This document shows, one piece after another, positions 48,501 to 57,200 of a stretch of DNA of 64,000 nt. The DNA is from Algoriphagus locisalis (lineage in GTDB: Bacteria > Bacteroidota > Bacteroidia > Cytophagales > Cyclobacteriaceae): NCBI RefSeq assembly GCF_900116615.1, contig NZ_FPBF01000006.1, positions 186,001-250,000 of the forward strand. The letters run 5' to 3'. A model generated the notes under the pieces. The model made no database searches and was not told the DNA's origin. It worked only from the letters and a program-made list of their open reading frames with translations. Position 1 is the first letter of the stretch, and the number at the start of each line of letters is the position of its first letter. Position numbers and translations under genes: made by a program.

Positions 48501-48806
48501 TTAACCAAACGTTAAATTCACACGTTTCCCTAGTCCAAACTCAAAAATTCTGTAAAGTGTAGAGAGTTGAATATCGCATTTCCCGTTTTCAAGGCGAGAA
48601 ATATAACTTTTTTTAGTACCGACTTTATTAGCCAATTGTTCCTGTGTCATATTGGCTTCTTTACGGGCTTGTTTCAACATTTCACTAATCACAAAGTATT
48701 GAGCTTTTTCTTCAAATTCGTCTCTTTTCTCAGTGCCGATTTTTCCATACTGGATGTCTAACAACTCGTCAAAGTTTCTGGCATTTCTAATTTTTTGTTT
48801 ATCCAT
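48501..48806 (-). CDS. HigA-like XRE-family antitoxin
   Basis: A 101-residue protein: N-terminal toxin-binding stretch (YGKIGTEKRDEFEEKAQYF) and HTH (LKQARKEANMTQEQLANKVGTKKSYISRLEN). Its start overlaps the toxin stop by one base (TAATG). The same architecture and N-terminal motif are found in the XRE protein at 28890-29195. Confidence 0.9.
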   Translation of the reverse strand: MDKQKIRNARNFDELLDIQYGKIGTEKRDEFEEKAQYFVISEMLKQARKEANMTQEQLANKVGTKKSYISRLENGKCDIQLSTLYRIFEFGLGKRVNLTFG

Positions 48807-49147
48807 TATTTTTTCGTGTTGAAATATTCTTCTTTCAATTTCAAAGCTTGGTCAATTTCCTTTTTTGGAGTCTTTTGTGATTTCTTTTGAAAACCGTTAA
48901 ACAGAACGACTAAATTTCCTTTGTCAAAGCAGCAAAAGATTCTGTAAATATTGCTCTCAAATTCAATTCGTATTTCATAAAGTCCCTCAGTTCCACTCAT
49001 ATGAGAGAGGAATTTCTTAGGGATGTTTTGGACATTCATCAAAATTTTGAAAACATATGCAATTTTTTCCTGTACTTTTTCAGTCTGCTCCAAATAGAAG
49101 TCTGTGAAATAGTGCCTGTAAAAAATGATTTGCCTTTCAGAATTCAT
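48806..49147 (-). CDS. HigB/RelE-like toxin (phage Gp49-like family)
   Basis: A 113-residue protein with the Gp49/HigB layout: GLYEIRIEFESNIYRIFCCFDKGNLVVLFNGFQKKSQKTP and a helical tail ending EEYFNTKK. Predicted ribosome-associated mRNA interferase, first gene of a toxin-then-antitoxin operon. Its C-terminal KK.QKTP.KEI motif matches the toxin at 28518-28883, showing common origin. Confidence 0.88.
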   Translation of the reverse strand: MNSERQIIFYRHYFTDFYLEQTEKVQEKIAYVFKILMNVQNIPKKFLSHMSGTEGLYEIRIEFESNIYRIFCCFDKGNLVVLFNGFQKKSQKTPKKEIDQALKLKEEYFNTKK

Positions 49148-49505
49148 TCTTCGAAGTTAACTCGAAAGTTAACATCTTGGTTTCTTTTTAGCCAATAATT
49201 TTAACCTTGATTTTTTTTCTCCAAAATCATTTTAGCCTTTCCTAGCATAGGTGAAAATATAATACCCTGCTCTACTCCTAGAATTCTTTGTTCAGGGTGG
49301 TTAAATACCTCTTGAAATAACTTTGAATTGGTAATCAGTCTATTACAAAACACAGATCTTCCAAAAAGAAGGGAATTTGCTATTTTTTGAAGATTTGGGA
49401 CTAATTGAAAAGTATGCCAATTGGTAGTTTTACTGCCCAAGTTGGATTAAAGTGAAGTCTTTGCTTCAACATCATTTTGATAAACCCCGATAAACCGAAT
49501 TAATC
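49148..49505. other. AT-rich gap of about 360 bases before the ThuA operon
   Basis: It holds the upstream regions of the HigBA pair (minus strand) and of the ThuA operon (plus strand). An open frame of 79 codons on the minus strand (49201-49440) has no recognisable motif and is not called as a gene. No repeat or terminator is obvious. Confidence 0.4.
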
Positions 49506-52500
49506 ATGCGATTAAGTAGAAACATCAATGTTCTATTCCTGATTCTTGCGACTTTTTTCTTAAGTCTCAATTTCTCCCCAATTGCCCTAGCATCTACTCC
49601 AAAGCCAGAACCTCGCCGCGCAGAAGTGCTTTTCTTAGGACATGTCAGCGAACATCACAATTCCCGTCTGTACGCACCTTGGCTTGCCACAGCGCTTTTT
49701 GCTAGTGGCATTAACATAACTTATACAGAGAAACTAGAGGATCTGAATAAGGAAAATCTCTCGAAATATGATGGTTTGGTTATTTATGCAAACCATGATG
49801 TTCTCTCCAAAGAGCAGGAAGCAGCGATGAAGAGTTTTGTAGAGGGAGGAAAAGGATTGATTCCACTTCACTCCGCTGCGGGATGTTTCAAAAACTCAGA
49901 TTGGTATATAGAAACTATCGGTGGACAGTTTGCTTCACATGGCGAAGGGGATTTCACAGGAACTATTGTAGCTCCCAATAATGCAATTATGAAAGGATTA
50001 GAACCTTTTGAAACTTGGGACGAAACATATGTACATCAGCGCATCAACCCTGATATGACCGTGCTTATAGAGCGAGTTGATGGGGATCATAAGGAGCCTT
50101 ACACTTGGACTAGAAATGTGGGAAAAGGCCGCGTTTTCTACACCGCTTATGGTCACGACGAACGGACGTGGAAGAACGCAGGCTTTTTAGCCTTGGTGGA
50201 AAACGGCATTTTCTGGGCAATGGGTGATGATGTCAAAGCCAGTGTAGCTGCCTTGAATATTCCTGATGTTTCGATTTACGGTGAAACAATTTCTGATTTT
50301 ACCGCTAGATATGAGGTGCCGAAAATGCAGGATGCCTTGGCTCCTGAAGAATCCAAGAAGCTAATCCAAAAACCAGTTGATTTCTCCATTGAGCTATTTG
50401 CGTCTGAGCCGGATATTCAGAATCCCATCGCAATGGCTTGGGACGAAAGAGGCAGATTGTGGATTGTAGAATCTGTGGATTATCCGAATACCTTTAAAGA
50501 AACCGACGGACAGGCAAATGACCGAATCAAAATCTGTGAGGATACCGATGGCGATGGCAAAGCTGATAAGTTCACCGTGTTTGCAGACGGATTGAACATT
50601 CCTACCAGTATGGTATTTTCAAATGGGGGTATTGTCGTATCCATGGCTCCCGATTTTGTCTTTATGAAAGATACTGACGGGGATGACGTGGCAGATGTGA
50701 AAGAAGTCATCATGACGGGCTGGGGCAAGAACGATACGCACGCTGGCCCATCAAATCTGCAATACGGATTTGATAATAAAATCTGGGGAGTGACAGGCTA
50801 CTCAGGTTTCAATGGTACAATCAATGGGGAGCAGATGAGCTTCCCGCAGGGAATCTATCGATTCGATCCAGACGGAAAGGACTTTGAATACCTGGCCGGT
50901 TCCAGTAATAACACTTGGGGATTAGGCTTCTCTGAGGACAACAACGTATTCATGTCCACGGCAAACAATACCCATGCTGGTTACTATTCCATTCCTGCGA
51001 AGTATTTACAACGTGTTTTCACTAAAGCTGGGGAAGGTGAAGTTGCTCCAGAATTTGAAATCCAACCGATCCAGAAAATCGATGGCCACTACGATGCGCA
51101 TGCCATGACTCCAAACCTGAGACAGGTTGATGTGGTCGGAGGATTTACTTCTGCTGCGGGATTTAGATTATATACAGCTCGTGATTTCCCGAAAGAATAT
51201 TGGAACCGAATCGCTTTTGTCAATGAGCCTACGATCCGATTGACGCATAATGCCATTGTAGAGCCAAATGGAGCAGGTTTTAGTGAGAAAGATGGCTGGA
51301 ATTTCCTGGCAAGTTCTGACGAATGGTTCGGTCCTGTGCAGGCAGAAGTTGGGCCTGATGGTGCCGTTTGGATAGCTGACTGGTACAATTTCATCATCCA
51401 ACATAATGTCTTCGTGGAGCGTCAGGCTCCATCCAGGATGATCTTGCCTTTCGAAGATCAGCCACATGGGCAAGGCAATGCCTTCCAGAGTAAGCTTCGC
51501 GATACCAACCATGGCAGAATCTACCGGGTAGTTTATAAAGATGGCAGCAGTGATAAACCAATTAAGCTTTCTAAGGAAGATTCAAAAGGTCTTATCGCAG
51601 CATTGAAAAATGACAACATGTTCTGGAGAATGACTGCTCAACGACTGCTTGTAGAGTCTGGAAACCAGAAAGTATTCGGCGATTTGTACAAGATTGTCAA
51701 CGATAAATCTGTGGATGAAATTGGGCTGAATAGTCCGGCAGTTCATGCGCTCTGGGCAATTCATGGCTTGGGAGCTTTCGAATCGAATAATGCTGAGGCC
51801 ATAAAAGTGGCTACTTCAGCGCTGTCACATCCTGCTGCCGGCGTAAGAAAAGCGGCTGTAGCTGTTTTACCGAATAGTCAGGCGACTACAAACGCAATCA
51901 AATTCGCTGGGCTGACTCAGGACAAAGATCTGAATGTAAGAATGCATGCAATCTTAAAGCTGGCAGAAGTTCCTGGAAGTGCAGAAGCTGGCGCAATGCT
52001 CTATCAGGCAAGTTTGGATGAAGCAAATGCCAAAGACGACTGGTTGCAAAAGGCGATTTTCGCGGCAGCGGCTGAGCAGGGTAAATTCTTCACAGATGCT
52101 ATTGACTCTGACAAAACCGATCTTACCAACCGATTGATGACTTCTGTTGCAAACGAGAAGTATGACTTGGGAAGAAGAAGTACACTTCAATATTCTCCGG
52201 ATGTAGAAGGCAAAGCAATTTCCATTTCTACCCAGATTTCCAAAAGGAGAGAAGAAGAACCATTCGGGGTGATCACTGCTCACGGTGATGTACAAAATGG
52301 CTATACTTTCTATCTCGAAGAAGGAAAGTTGCACTGGGTAGTGAAGCAAAACGGGAAATCTTTTGAAGCTGTAACGAGCTCAGCCTTGCCAGAAAGCTAT
52401 GAGACCGAAGCCATCATTTCCCAGGATGGAAAAATGGAAATCTTGGTTGATGGAAAATCTGTGGCAACAGCCAAAGCAAACGGAGCTTTCACCGGAACAC

Positions 52501-52616
52501 TTGCACCAAGTGTGCGATCTGGTCGTGATTTCGGAGGCAACAGAAATGTAGGTTCATACAAAGACGAATTTAGCTTTGAAGGCAACCTGAGAAATGTAGT
52601 ATTAGAGTTAAAATAA
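49506..52616 (+). CDS. Exported ThuA - glucose/sorbosone dehydrogenase-like propeller - HEAT - LamG-like fusion
   Basis: A 1036-residue protein with a signal peptide ending PIALAS. Residues about 35-245 are ThuA-like (VLFLGHVSEHHNSR, GLVIYANHDVLS, GGKGLIPLHSAAGCF, GRVFYTAYGHDERTW). About 290-670 is the beta-propeller of the PVC-type membrane-bound dehydrogenase family (AMAWDERGRLWIVE, CEDTDGDGKADKFTVFADG, QAEVGPDGAVWIADWYN). About 680-860 looks like HEAT repeats, and the last 130 residues resemble a laminin-G-type sandwich. The haem-binding CxxCH that closes many relatives is absent. Role likely oxidative or binding step on sugars; first gene of the operon. Confidence 0.85.
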   Translation: MRLSRNINVLFLILATFFLSLNFSPIALASTPKPEPRRAEVLFLGHVSEHHNSRLYAPWLATALFASGINITYTEKLEDLNKENLSKYDGLVIYANHDVLSKEQEAAMKSFVEGGKGLIPLHSAAGCFKNSDWYIETIGGQFASHGEGDFTGTIVAPNNAIMKGLEPFETWDETYVHQRINPDMTVLIERVDGDHKEPYTWTRNVGKGRVFYTAYGHDERTWKNAGFLALVENGIFWAMGDDVKASVAALNIPDVSIYGETISDFTARYEVPKMQDALAPEESKKLIQKPVDFSIELFASEPDIQNPIAMAWDERGRLWIVESVDYPNTFKETDGQANDRIKICEDTDGDGKADKFTVFADGLNIPTSMVFSNGGIVVSMAPDFVFMKDTDGDDVADVKEVIMTGWGKNDTHAGPSNLQYGFDNKIWGVTGYSGFNGTINGEQMSFPQGIYRFDPDGKDFEYLAGSSNNTWGLGFSEDNNVFMSTANNTHAGYYSIPAKYLQRVFTKAGEGEVAPEFEIQPIQKIDGHYDAHAMTPNLRQVDVVGGFTSAAGFRLYTARDFPKEYWNRIAFVNEPTIRLTHNAIVEPNGAGFSEKDGWNFLASSDEWFGPVQAEVGPDGAVWIADWYNFIIQHNVFVERQAPSRMILPFEDQPHGQGNAFQSKLRDTNHGRIYRVVYKDGSSDKPIKLSKEDSKGLIAALKNDNMFWRMTAQRLLVESGNQKVFGDLYKIVNDKSVDEIGLNSPAVHALWAIHGLGAFESNNAEAIKVATSALSHPAAGVRKAAVAVLPNSQATTNAIKFAGLTQDKDLNVRMHAILKLAEVPGSAEAGAMLYQASLDEANAKDDWLQKAIFAAAAEQGKFFTDAIDSDKTDLTNRLMTSVANEKYDLGRRSTLQYSPDVEGKAISISTQISKRREEEPFGVITAHGDVQNGYTFYLEEGKLHWVVKQNGKSFEAVTSSALPESYETEAIISQDGKMEILVDGKSVATAKANGAFTGTLAPSVRSGRDFGGNRNVGSYKDEFSFEGNLRNVVLELK

Positions 52617-52623
52617 GCATACC

Positions 52624-53172
52624 ATGATTAAAGCAACCTTATTTCCCATGGCAGCTATACTGCTGCTAGGGAATTGGTTTTCTCCGATAGAGATGAAATC
52701 GTCTGAAGCGATTGCTCTTTGCGAAGCTAAACCAACTAGAAAAAACATAGACCAATCAACAAGTAACTTCCGATTTGAAAGAAACGCGGAAAAGCGGGAA
52801 ACGACGATTTTATTAGAAATCGTACCGGAAATGATGAAGTTTGATCAGGAATCTTTCAAGGTAAAAGCCGGGGATAAAATCATCCTGGAAATTGACAATC
52901 TGGACGGCATGGAGCATAATCTGCTGATTGCCAAACCTGGAACTTTGGACAAGGTAGGTGCTGCGGCAGATGCGATGCTTAGGGATCCCAAGGCTTCGGA
53001 GAAATTCTATGTTCCTGAAATTCCGGAGGTGCTTTTCGCCACGAAAATGATCGGGCCGCAGGAATTGTACACCTTGACTTTTACTGCTCCAACCGTTCCC
53101 GGGAAGTATCCTTTTGCATGCACCTTTCCAGGTCATTGGAGAATGATGAATGGGATAATGGTGGTAGAATAA
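52624..53172 (+). CDS. Cupredoxin (azurin/plastocyanin/auracyanin-like), exported
   Basis: A 182-residue protein, start seven bases after the preceding stop. N-terminal hydrophobic signal (about residues 1-20), then a low-complexity linker, then a blue-copper domain: FKVKAGDKIILEIDNLDGMEHNLL with the first His ligand, and YPFACTFPGHWRMMNG with Cys, His and Met ligands in the spacing of type 1 copper sites. It is predicted to carry electrons in the periplasm, plausibly accepting them from a sugar-oxidising partner such as the preceding gene product. Confidence 0.88.
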   Translation: MIKATLFPMAAILLLGNWFSPIEMKSSEAIALCEAKPTRKNIDQSTSNFRFERNAEKRETTILLEIVPEMMKFDQESFKVKAGDKIILEIDNLDGMEHNLLIAKPGTLDKVGAAADAMLRDPKASEKFYVPEIPEVLFATKMIGPQELYTLTFTAPTVPGKYPFACTFPGHWRMMNGIMVVE

Positions 53173-53252
53173 AGGCTGAATGTCAGATGTTGCCGTCTTC
53201 CATCTCCAGTCTTATTTCTGATATTTAATAAAACAACTTACAACCCAAAAAT

Positions 53253-53978
53253 ATGAACCTTAAAAAAACACTCATTCCTTTCTTAAGCCTGATGCTGGTT
53301 TTCGGAATCGGAACCAGCCTTTTGGCCAACGGAGCCCCCTTAAAAAAACCAATCAAAGTCTTGATGGTTGGCGGTGGATCTTCTCATGATTTTGACAAAT
53401 GGTACAAAGGCGCGGACGTGGCTACGCTGGAAAAAGACGGCTTGGCAGAGGTGACTTACACCGACGATCCTTCCACTATTTTGCAATACTTGGATCAGAC
53501 CGATGTGCTCTTTTTGGCTAATAATCAGCCGATTCCTGATGAAGATACGCGCAAGGCGATATTTGCTTTCGCCGATGCGGGAAAAGGAATTGTATTGGCT
53601 CACCCAGCACTTTGGTACAACTGGAACGACTGGCCAGAATACAATAAAACCATGGTCAGTGGAGGTTCCAGAGGCCATAATGCCTACGGAAATTTCAATG
53701 TAGATCTTACTGCCAAGCATCCCGTGACCAAAGGATTGCCGAAAAGTTTCTCTTTGGATGATGAGCTGTATTATTTCAAAGTGGATCCTGCTGGACCGGG
53801 AGTGGAAATCCTTGCGCAGGCAAGCAATGCTGAAACGGATCCTTTTCCTTCCATTTTCATCGTGAAAAATCCCAAAGCCAAAATCGTCGGCATTGCACTT
53901 GGACATGATGCGGCTTCCCATGAACTGGAAGCCTACCAAACACTGATTCGAAACGCAGTTAAATGGGCTGCGAAATAA
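53253..53978 (+). CDS. ThuA-like domain protein, exported
   Basis: A 241-residue protein with a signal peptide (ending SLLANGAP) and one ThuA domain: IKVLMVGGGSSHDFDKWYKG, DVLFLANNQPIPD, GKGIVLAHPALWYNWNDWPEY, and VGIALGHDAASHELEAYQTL. ThuA-like proteins have a glutamine-amidotransferase-like fold and are linked genetically to disaccharide oxidation, but their activity is not settled. It is the second ThuA domain in this operon (the first is fused at 49506). Confidence 0.9.
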   Translation: MNLKKTLIPFLSLMLVFGIGTSLLANGAPLKKPIKVLMVGGGSSHDFDKWYKGADVATLEKDGLAEVTYTDDPSTILQYLDQTDVLFLANNQPIPDEDTRKAIFAFADAGKGIVLAHPALWYNWNDWPEYNKTMVSGGSRGHNAYGNFNVDLTAKHPVTKGLPKSFSLDDELYYFKVDPAGPGVEILAQASNAETDPFPSIFIVKNPKAKIVGIALGHDAASHELEAYQTLIRNAVKWAAK

Positions 53979-54040
53979 TGCGCTCAACCTATTAAACCTA
54001 TCTTTTTCAACAATAAAATCAAAACCTAAAGCATATACTA

Positions 54041-55156
54041 ATGAGTCAAAAGCAAATCACTGTAGTTATAGTCGGACTGGGTTTCGGCAAGGAGTTTATC
54101 CCAATTTATCAAGCGCATCCAAATATCAAGGCAGTTGGTATCTGTACCAGAAATCCAAAGACCATTGATGAGTTGGCGACCAAATTCAACCTGGACAGAA
54201 ATCTTTGCTTCACCAACTGGGAAGATGTTCCTAAGCGTGAGGATGTGGACGCTATTCATATCGTAACGCCTGTTCCTGATCACGCCAGAATGACCTTGGC
54301 TTCTCTGAATGCCAACAAACACACGGCTTGCACCATTCCAATGGCGATGACCAAAGAAGATTGTGCTGCTATCGTGGACGCAAAGAGAAAGTCTGGGAAA
54401 GTCTATATGATGATGGAGACTGCACTTTACACCCGTGAGTTTTTGTACGGATTGAAGTTGGCAGAAACAGGACAGCTAGGAAGAATCCAGATGGTAAGAG
54501 GTTCGCATATTCAGGATATGAGCATGCCGGGCTGGGATGAATACTGGAAAGGTTTCCCGCCAATGCTGAACGGTACGCATGCGATTTCTCCGCTTTTGAG
54601 AATCAACAATACAAAAGCTGAGACGGTAGTTTGTCACGGTTCAGGACGTTTGAGCGAAGATTTGGCAAGCCGTTATGGTTCTCCATTCGCAATGGAAACG
54701 GCAACTTTCACGCTTAAAAACTCAGACGTTATAGCAGAAGCGACTCGTTCTCTTTTTGATGTAGTTCGACAGTATCGTGAGTCATACGACGTCTATAGCA
54801 CCAAGATGTCCTTCGAATGGGAACAGCTGGAAGATGAAAGTCATGTGATCTTTGATGGGGGAGAAAATGCGCGAAGAATCGATGTGCCGGATACTGATGA
54901 GTTGCTGATCGAGCCGATCAAGCATTTCACCAAAAGACAAACTATAGATGATCCTAATCACGTGTCATTCCTACAGGGAGCTGGACATGGCGGATCTCAC
55001 CCGCATTTGGTGCAGGAATTCGTTGCCGCCATCGTAGAAGGAAGAGACTCTGCTGTAGATGCTGCCATGGCTGCAAACTATACCTGCGCAGGTATTTGCG
55101 CACATGAATCTGCAATGAAGGGTGGAGAGAGAATTCAAATTCCAACTTTTGACTAA
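54041..55156 (+). CDS. Gfo/Idh/MocA-family oxidoreductase, cytoplasmic
   Basis: A 371-residue NAD(P)-dependent sugar dehydrogenase-like protein. It has the Rossmann fingerprint VVIVGLGFGKEFIP at the N-terminus (one glycine replaced), DAIHIVTPVPDHARM, and a C-terminal sandwich domain (ETATFTLKNSDVIAEATRSLF). The usual EKP motif that supplies a catalytic Lys reads CTIPMAMT here, and the region GTHAISPLLRI carries the His expected in the active site. No signal peptide. It fits oxidation of a sugar or glycoside, possibly at C3, upstream of the isomerase/epimerase-like gene with which it is coupled. Confidence 0.9.
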   Translation: MSQKQITVVIVGLGFGKEFIPIYQAHPNIKAVGICTRNPKTIDELATKFNLDRNLCFTNWEDVPKREDVDAIHIVTPVPDHARMTLASLNANKHTACTIPMAMTKEDCAAIVDAKRKSGKVYMMMETALYTREFLYGLKLAETGQLGRIQMVRGSHIQDMSMPGWDEYWKGFPPMLNGTHAISPLLRINNTKAETVVCHGSGRLSEDLASRYGSPFAMETATFTLKNSDVIAEATRSLFDVVRQYRESYDVYSTKMSFEWEQLEDESHVIFDGGENARRIDVPDTDELLIEPIKHFTKRQTIDDPNHVSFLQGAGHGGSHPHLVQEFVAAIVEGRDSAVDAAMAANYTCAGICAHESAMKGGERIQIPTFD

Positions 55157-55157
55157 G

Positions 55158-56009
55158 ATGAAGTTTGGAGTAAGTACATTTTTATGGGTATCGCCTTTCG
55201 ATACCCATTCTTTTGACCTTGTGCATAAAGTGAAGGAGATGGGCTTTGATATCATCGAAGTTCCAGTGGAGGACAAAGATTTGGTGGATTGGGATGCGTT
55301 GAAAAAGCTGACTGATGAATTGGGTTTGAAAGTAAGTATAAGCGGAGCTTTTGGAGCAGATCGGGATATCTCGAGTGAGGATCCTGCTATCCGTGCAAAT
55401 GGACTGAAATATATAGAGGACTCCATTAAAATCGCTGCGAAAATGGGAAGCCCATTATTCGGTGGGCCACTTTATTCTGCTGTCGGTAAGCTTCGTTCTA
55501 TTTCGGCTGAGCAAAAAAAGCAAGAGTTTGACTGGTGTGTGGATAACCTAAAGAAAGCCTGCAAAACAGCCGAGGAATATGGGGTTACTTTGGGGTTGGA
55601 ACCGCTTAACCGCTTTGAAAGTGACATGGTGAATACTGTGAATCAAGCACTTGAAATCGTCAAAGCGGTGGGTTCTCCTTGGTTAAAAATCCAGTTGGAC
55701 ACCTTTCATAATAATATAGAAGAGAAAAATATTGCGGCTTCTATCCGGAAAGTTGGAAAAGACTTACTTTGCCATGTGCAGGGGAATGAAAGTGATAGAG
55801 GTACTCCTGGTACTGGAAATCTGGCTTGGGATGAGATCAAGGGAGCATTGGCAGATATTGGATACGAAGGAGCGATAGTGATTGAAACTTTTGGTGCAGT
55901 ATCTAAAGAAATGGCCAAAGCTACCTGCATCTGGAGACCTTTGGCCGAAAGTCCTGATGTTTTGGCTAGCGAAGGCCTTGCTTTTTATAAGAGTCAGTTT
56001 GTTAACTAG
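55158..56009 (+). CDS. Sugar phosphate isomerase/epimerase-like TIM barrel
   Basis: Start at 55158 (MKFGVSTFLWVSPF), one base after the oxidoreductase stop. The 283-residue xylose-isomerase-like TIM barrel has the metal-ligand set of D-psicose/D-tagatose 3-epimerases: Glu in LGLEPLNRFESDM, Asp and His in IQLDTFHNNIEE, His in LLCHVQGNESDRGTPGTG, and Glu in AIVIETFG. It should isomerise, epimerise or, as shown for relatives in 3-keto-glycoside pathways, act on the oxidised sugar. A strong terminator follows. Confidence 0.92.
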   Translation: MKFGVSTFLWVSPFDTHSFDLVHKVKEMGFDIIEVPVEDKDLVDWDALKKLTDELGLKVSISGAFGADRDISSEDPAIRANGLKYIEDSIKIAAKMGSPLFGGPLYSAVGKLRSISAEQKKQEFDWCVDNLKKACKTAEEYGVTLGLEPLNRFESDMVNTVNQALEIVKAVGSPWLKIQLDTFHNNIEEKNIAASIRKVGKDLLCHVQGNESDRGTPGTGNLAWDEIKGALADIGYEGAIVIETFGAVSKEMAKATCIWRPLAESPDVLASEGLAFYKSQFVN

Positions 56010-56021
56010 ATTTTAAAACCA

Positions 56022-56052
56022 GTCTCCGTGGTCTGTGTCCTCACAGACCGAG
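56022..56052. repeat. Dispersed palindrome around 'ggtctgtg ... cacagacc'
   Basis: Eight-bp arms ggtctgtg (56030-56037) and cacagacc (56042-56049). A very similar palindrome is at 57201-57219 and a related cacagac-containing element at 58489-58520. The copies sit in the gaps around the GH43 and Tm-1-like genes. Confidence 0.65.
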
Positions 56053-56070
56053 GCGCAGGAGTCCTTCTAA

Positions 56071-56107
56071 CTATTCCAAAGTTCGAAACTTTGGAATAGT
56101 TTTTTAA
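56071..56107 (+). terminator. Strong Rho-independent terminator of the ThuA operon
   Basis: Perfect 13-bp arms ctattccaaagtt / aactttggaatag with a 3-base loop, followed by T7. It ends the operon starting at 49506 and lies 28 bases before the start codon of the GH43 gene, so that gene needs its own promoter or read-through. Confidence 0.92.
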
Positions 56108-56126
56108 CAGAATAATCCATCAAACC

Positions 56127-57086
56127 ATGAACCTTACCCATATCCTTATTACCACATTTTTGATTAGTCTAAGCTTTTTTTCAGCGACTGAGAAAAGTCC
56201 TATTCTTCTTGCCGACCCAACTATTTTCTATCACGATGGTACATACTACCTCTATGGTACCAGCGGAAATGATAAGAATCTGGGTTTCGAAGTCTATGTT
56301 TCCAAAAACCTAAAATCCTGGAAACGCTCGGATAAAAACGATGGCTATGCACTCAAAAAGGGCGATTCCTATGGGGATATGGGATTTTGGGCACCTCAGG
56401 TTTTCGAGTATGAAGGCAAATTTTACATGGCTTACACGGCCAATGAACACATCGCCATTGCGTCTTCAGATAGCCCTTTAGGACCTTTTACCCAAGCGGT
56501 AAAGAAGGATTTAAAAGCGCCTGTGAAGCAAATTGATCCTTATATTTTCATAGATGATGATGGGAAAAAGTATATGTATCACGTGCGTTTGACTGAAGGA
56601 AACCGACTGTTTGTGGCAGAAATGGAAGATGATTTCTCGGGAATTAAAGCCGAAACTTTGACCTATTGTTTCCATGCGGAAGAGCCATGGGAAAATACTC
56701 AAAATGTGGATTGGACAGTTTCTGAAGGCCCCGCAATCATCAAGAAGGATGGTTTGTATTACTTTATTTATTCCGCCAACGACTTCCGAAATCCGGATTA
56801 TGCTGTCGGCTATGCAGTAAGTGAAAGCCCGATGGGTCCTTGGACGAAAAGTCCGACCAACCCTATTTTTGACAAGGCTGACGCAGGGATTAACGGCTCA
56901 GGACATGGAGATTTTTTCTTTGATGCAAAAGGTAAACTTCAGTATGTGCTGCATACCCATAACTCGGATGAGAAGGTGTCTCCAAGGAAGACTGCGTTGA
57001 TTGAATTGGAATTCAAGAAAGATGGAAACGAACCGGATTTTTTGGAAGTAAAGAAAGGGAGTTTTAAATTTCTAGAATTGAACTGA
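56127..57086 (+). CDS. Glycoside hydrolase family 43, secreted
   Basis: A 319-residue single-domain GH43 enzyme with signal peptide (residues 1-20). Catalytic residues are visible: Asp30 (LLADPTIFY), Asp137 (KQIDPYIFID) and general acid Glu200 (TVSEGPAIIKK). WAPQVFEYEGKFYMAYT is the conserved blade. Predicted alpha-L-arabinofuranosidase or beta-xylosidase. It is the third GH43 in the window but lies outside the main PUL, on the opposite strand, next to the sugar-oxidation operon. Confidence 0.92.
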   Translation: MNLTHILITTFLISLSFFSATEKSPILLADPTIFYHDGTYYLYGTSGNDKNLGFEVYVSKNLKSWKRSDKNDGYALKKGDSYGDMGFWAPQVFEYEGKFYMAYTANEHIAIASSDSPLGPFTQAVKKDLKAPVKQIDPYIFIDDDGKKYMYHVRLTEGNRLFVAEMEDDFSGIKAETLTYCFHAEEPWENTQNVDWTVSEGPAIIKKDGLYYFIYSANDFRNPDYAVGYAVSESPMGPWTKSPTNPIFDKADAGINGSGHGDFFFDAKGKLQYVLHTHNSDEKVSPRKTALIELEFKKDGNEPDFLEVKKGSFKFLELN

Positions 57087-57200
57087 AATGGTGAAAGGGT
57101 CATTTCGAAGGAAGGATGACTGAGAAATCCAACGCCGTGGTCTGAGAGTCCAAACTAAAATTCATCGTAGTAAACAAAAGAATTAATTACACAAAGATTT

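Noticed and set aside
49201-49440. 79-codon minus-strand open frame as a gene
   Set aside because: No motif, no partner, AT-rich intergenic context; composition does not look like a conserved protein.
49506-52616. Cytochrome c domain in the ThuA-propeller fusion
   Set aside because: No CxxCH motif anywhere in the 1036 residues.
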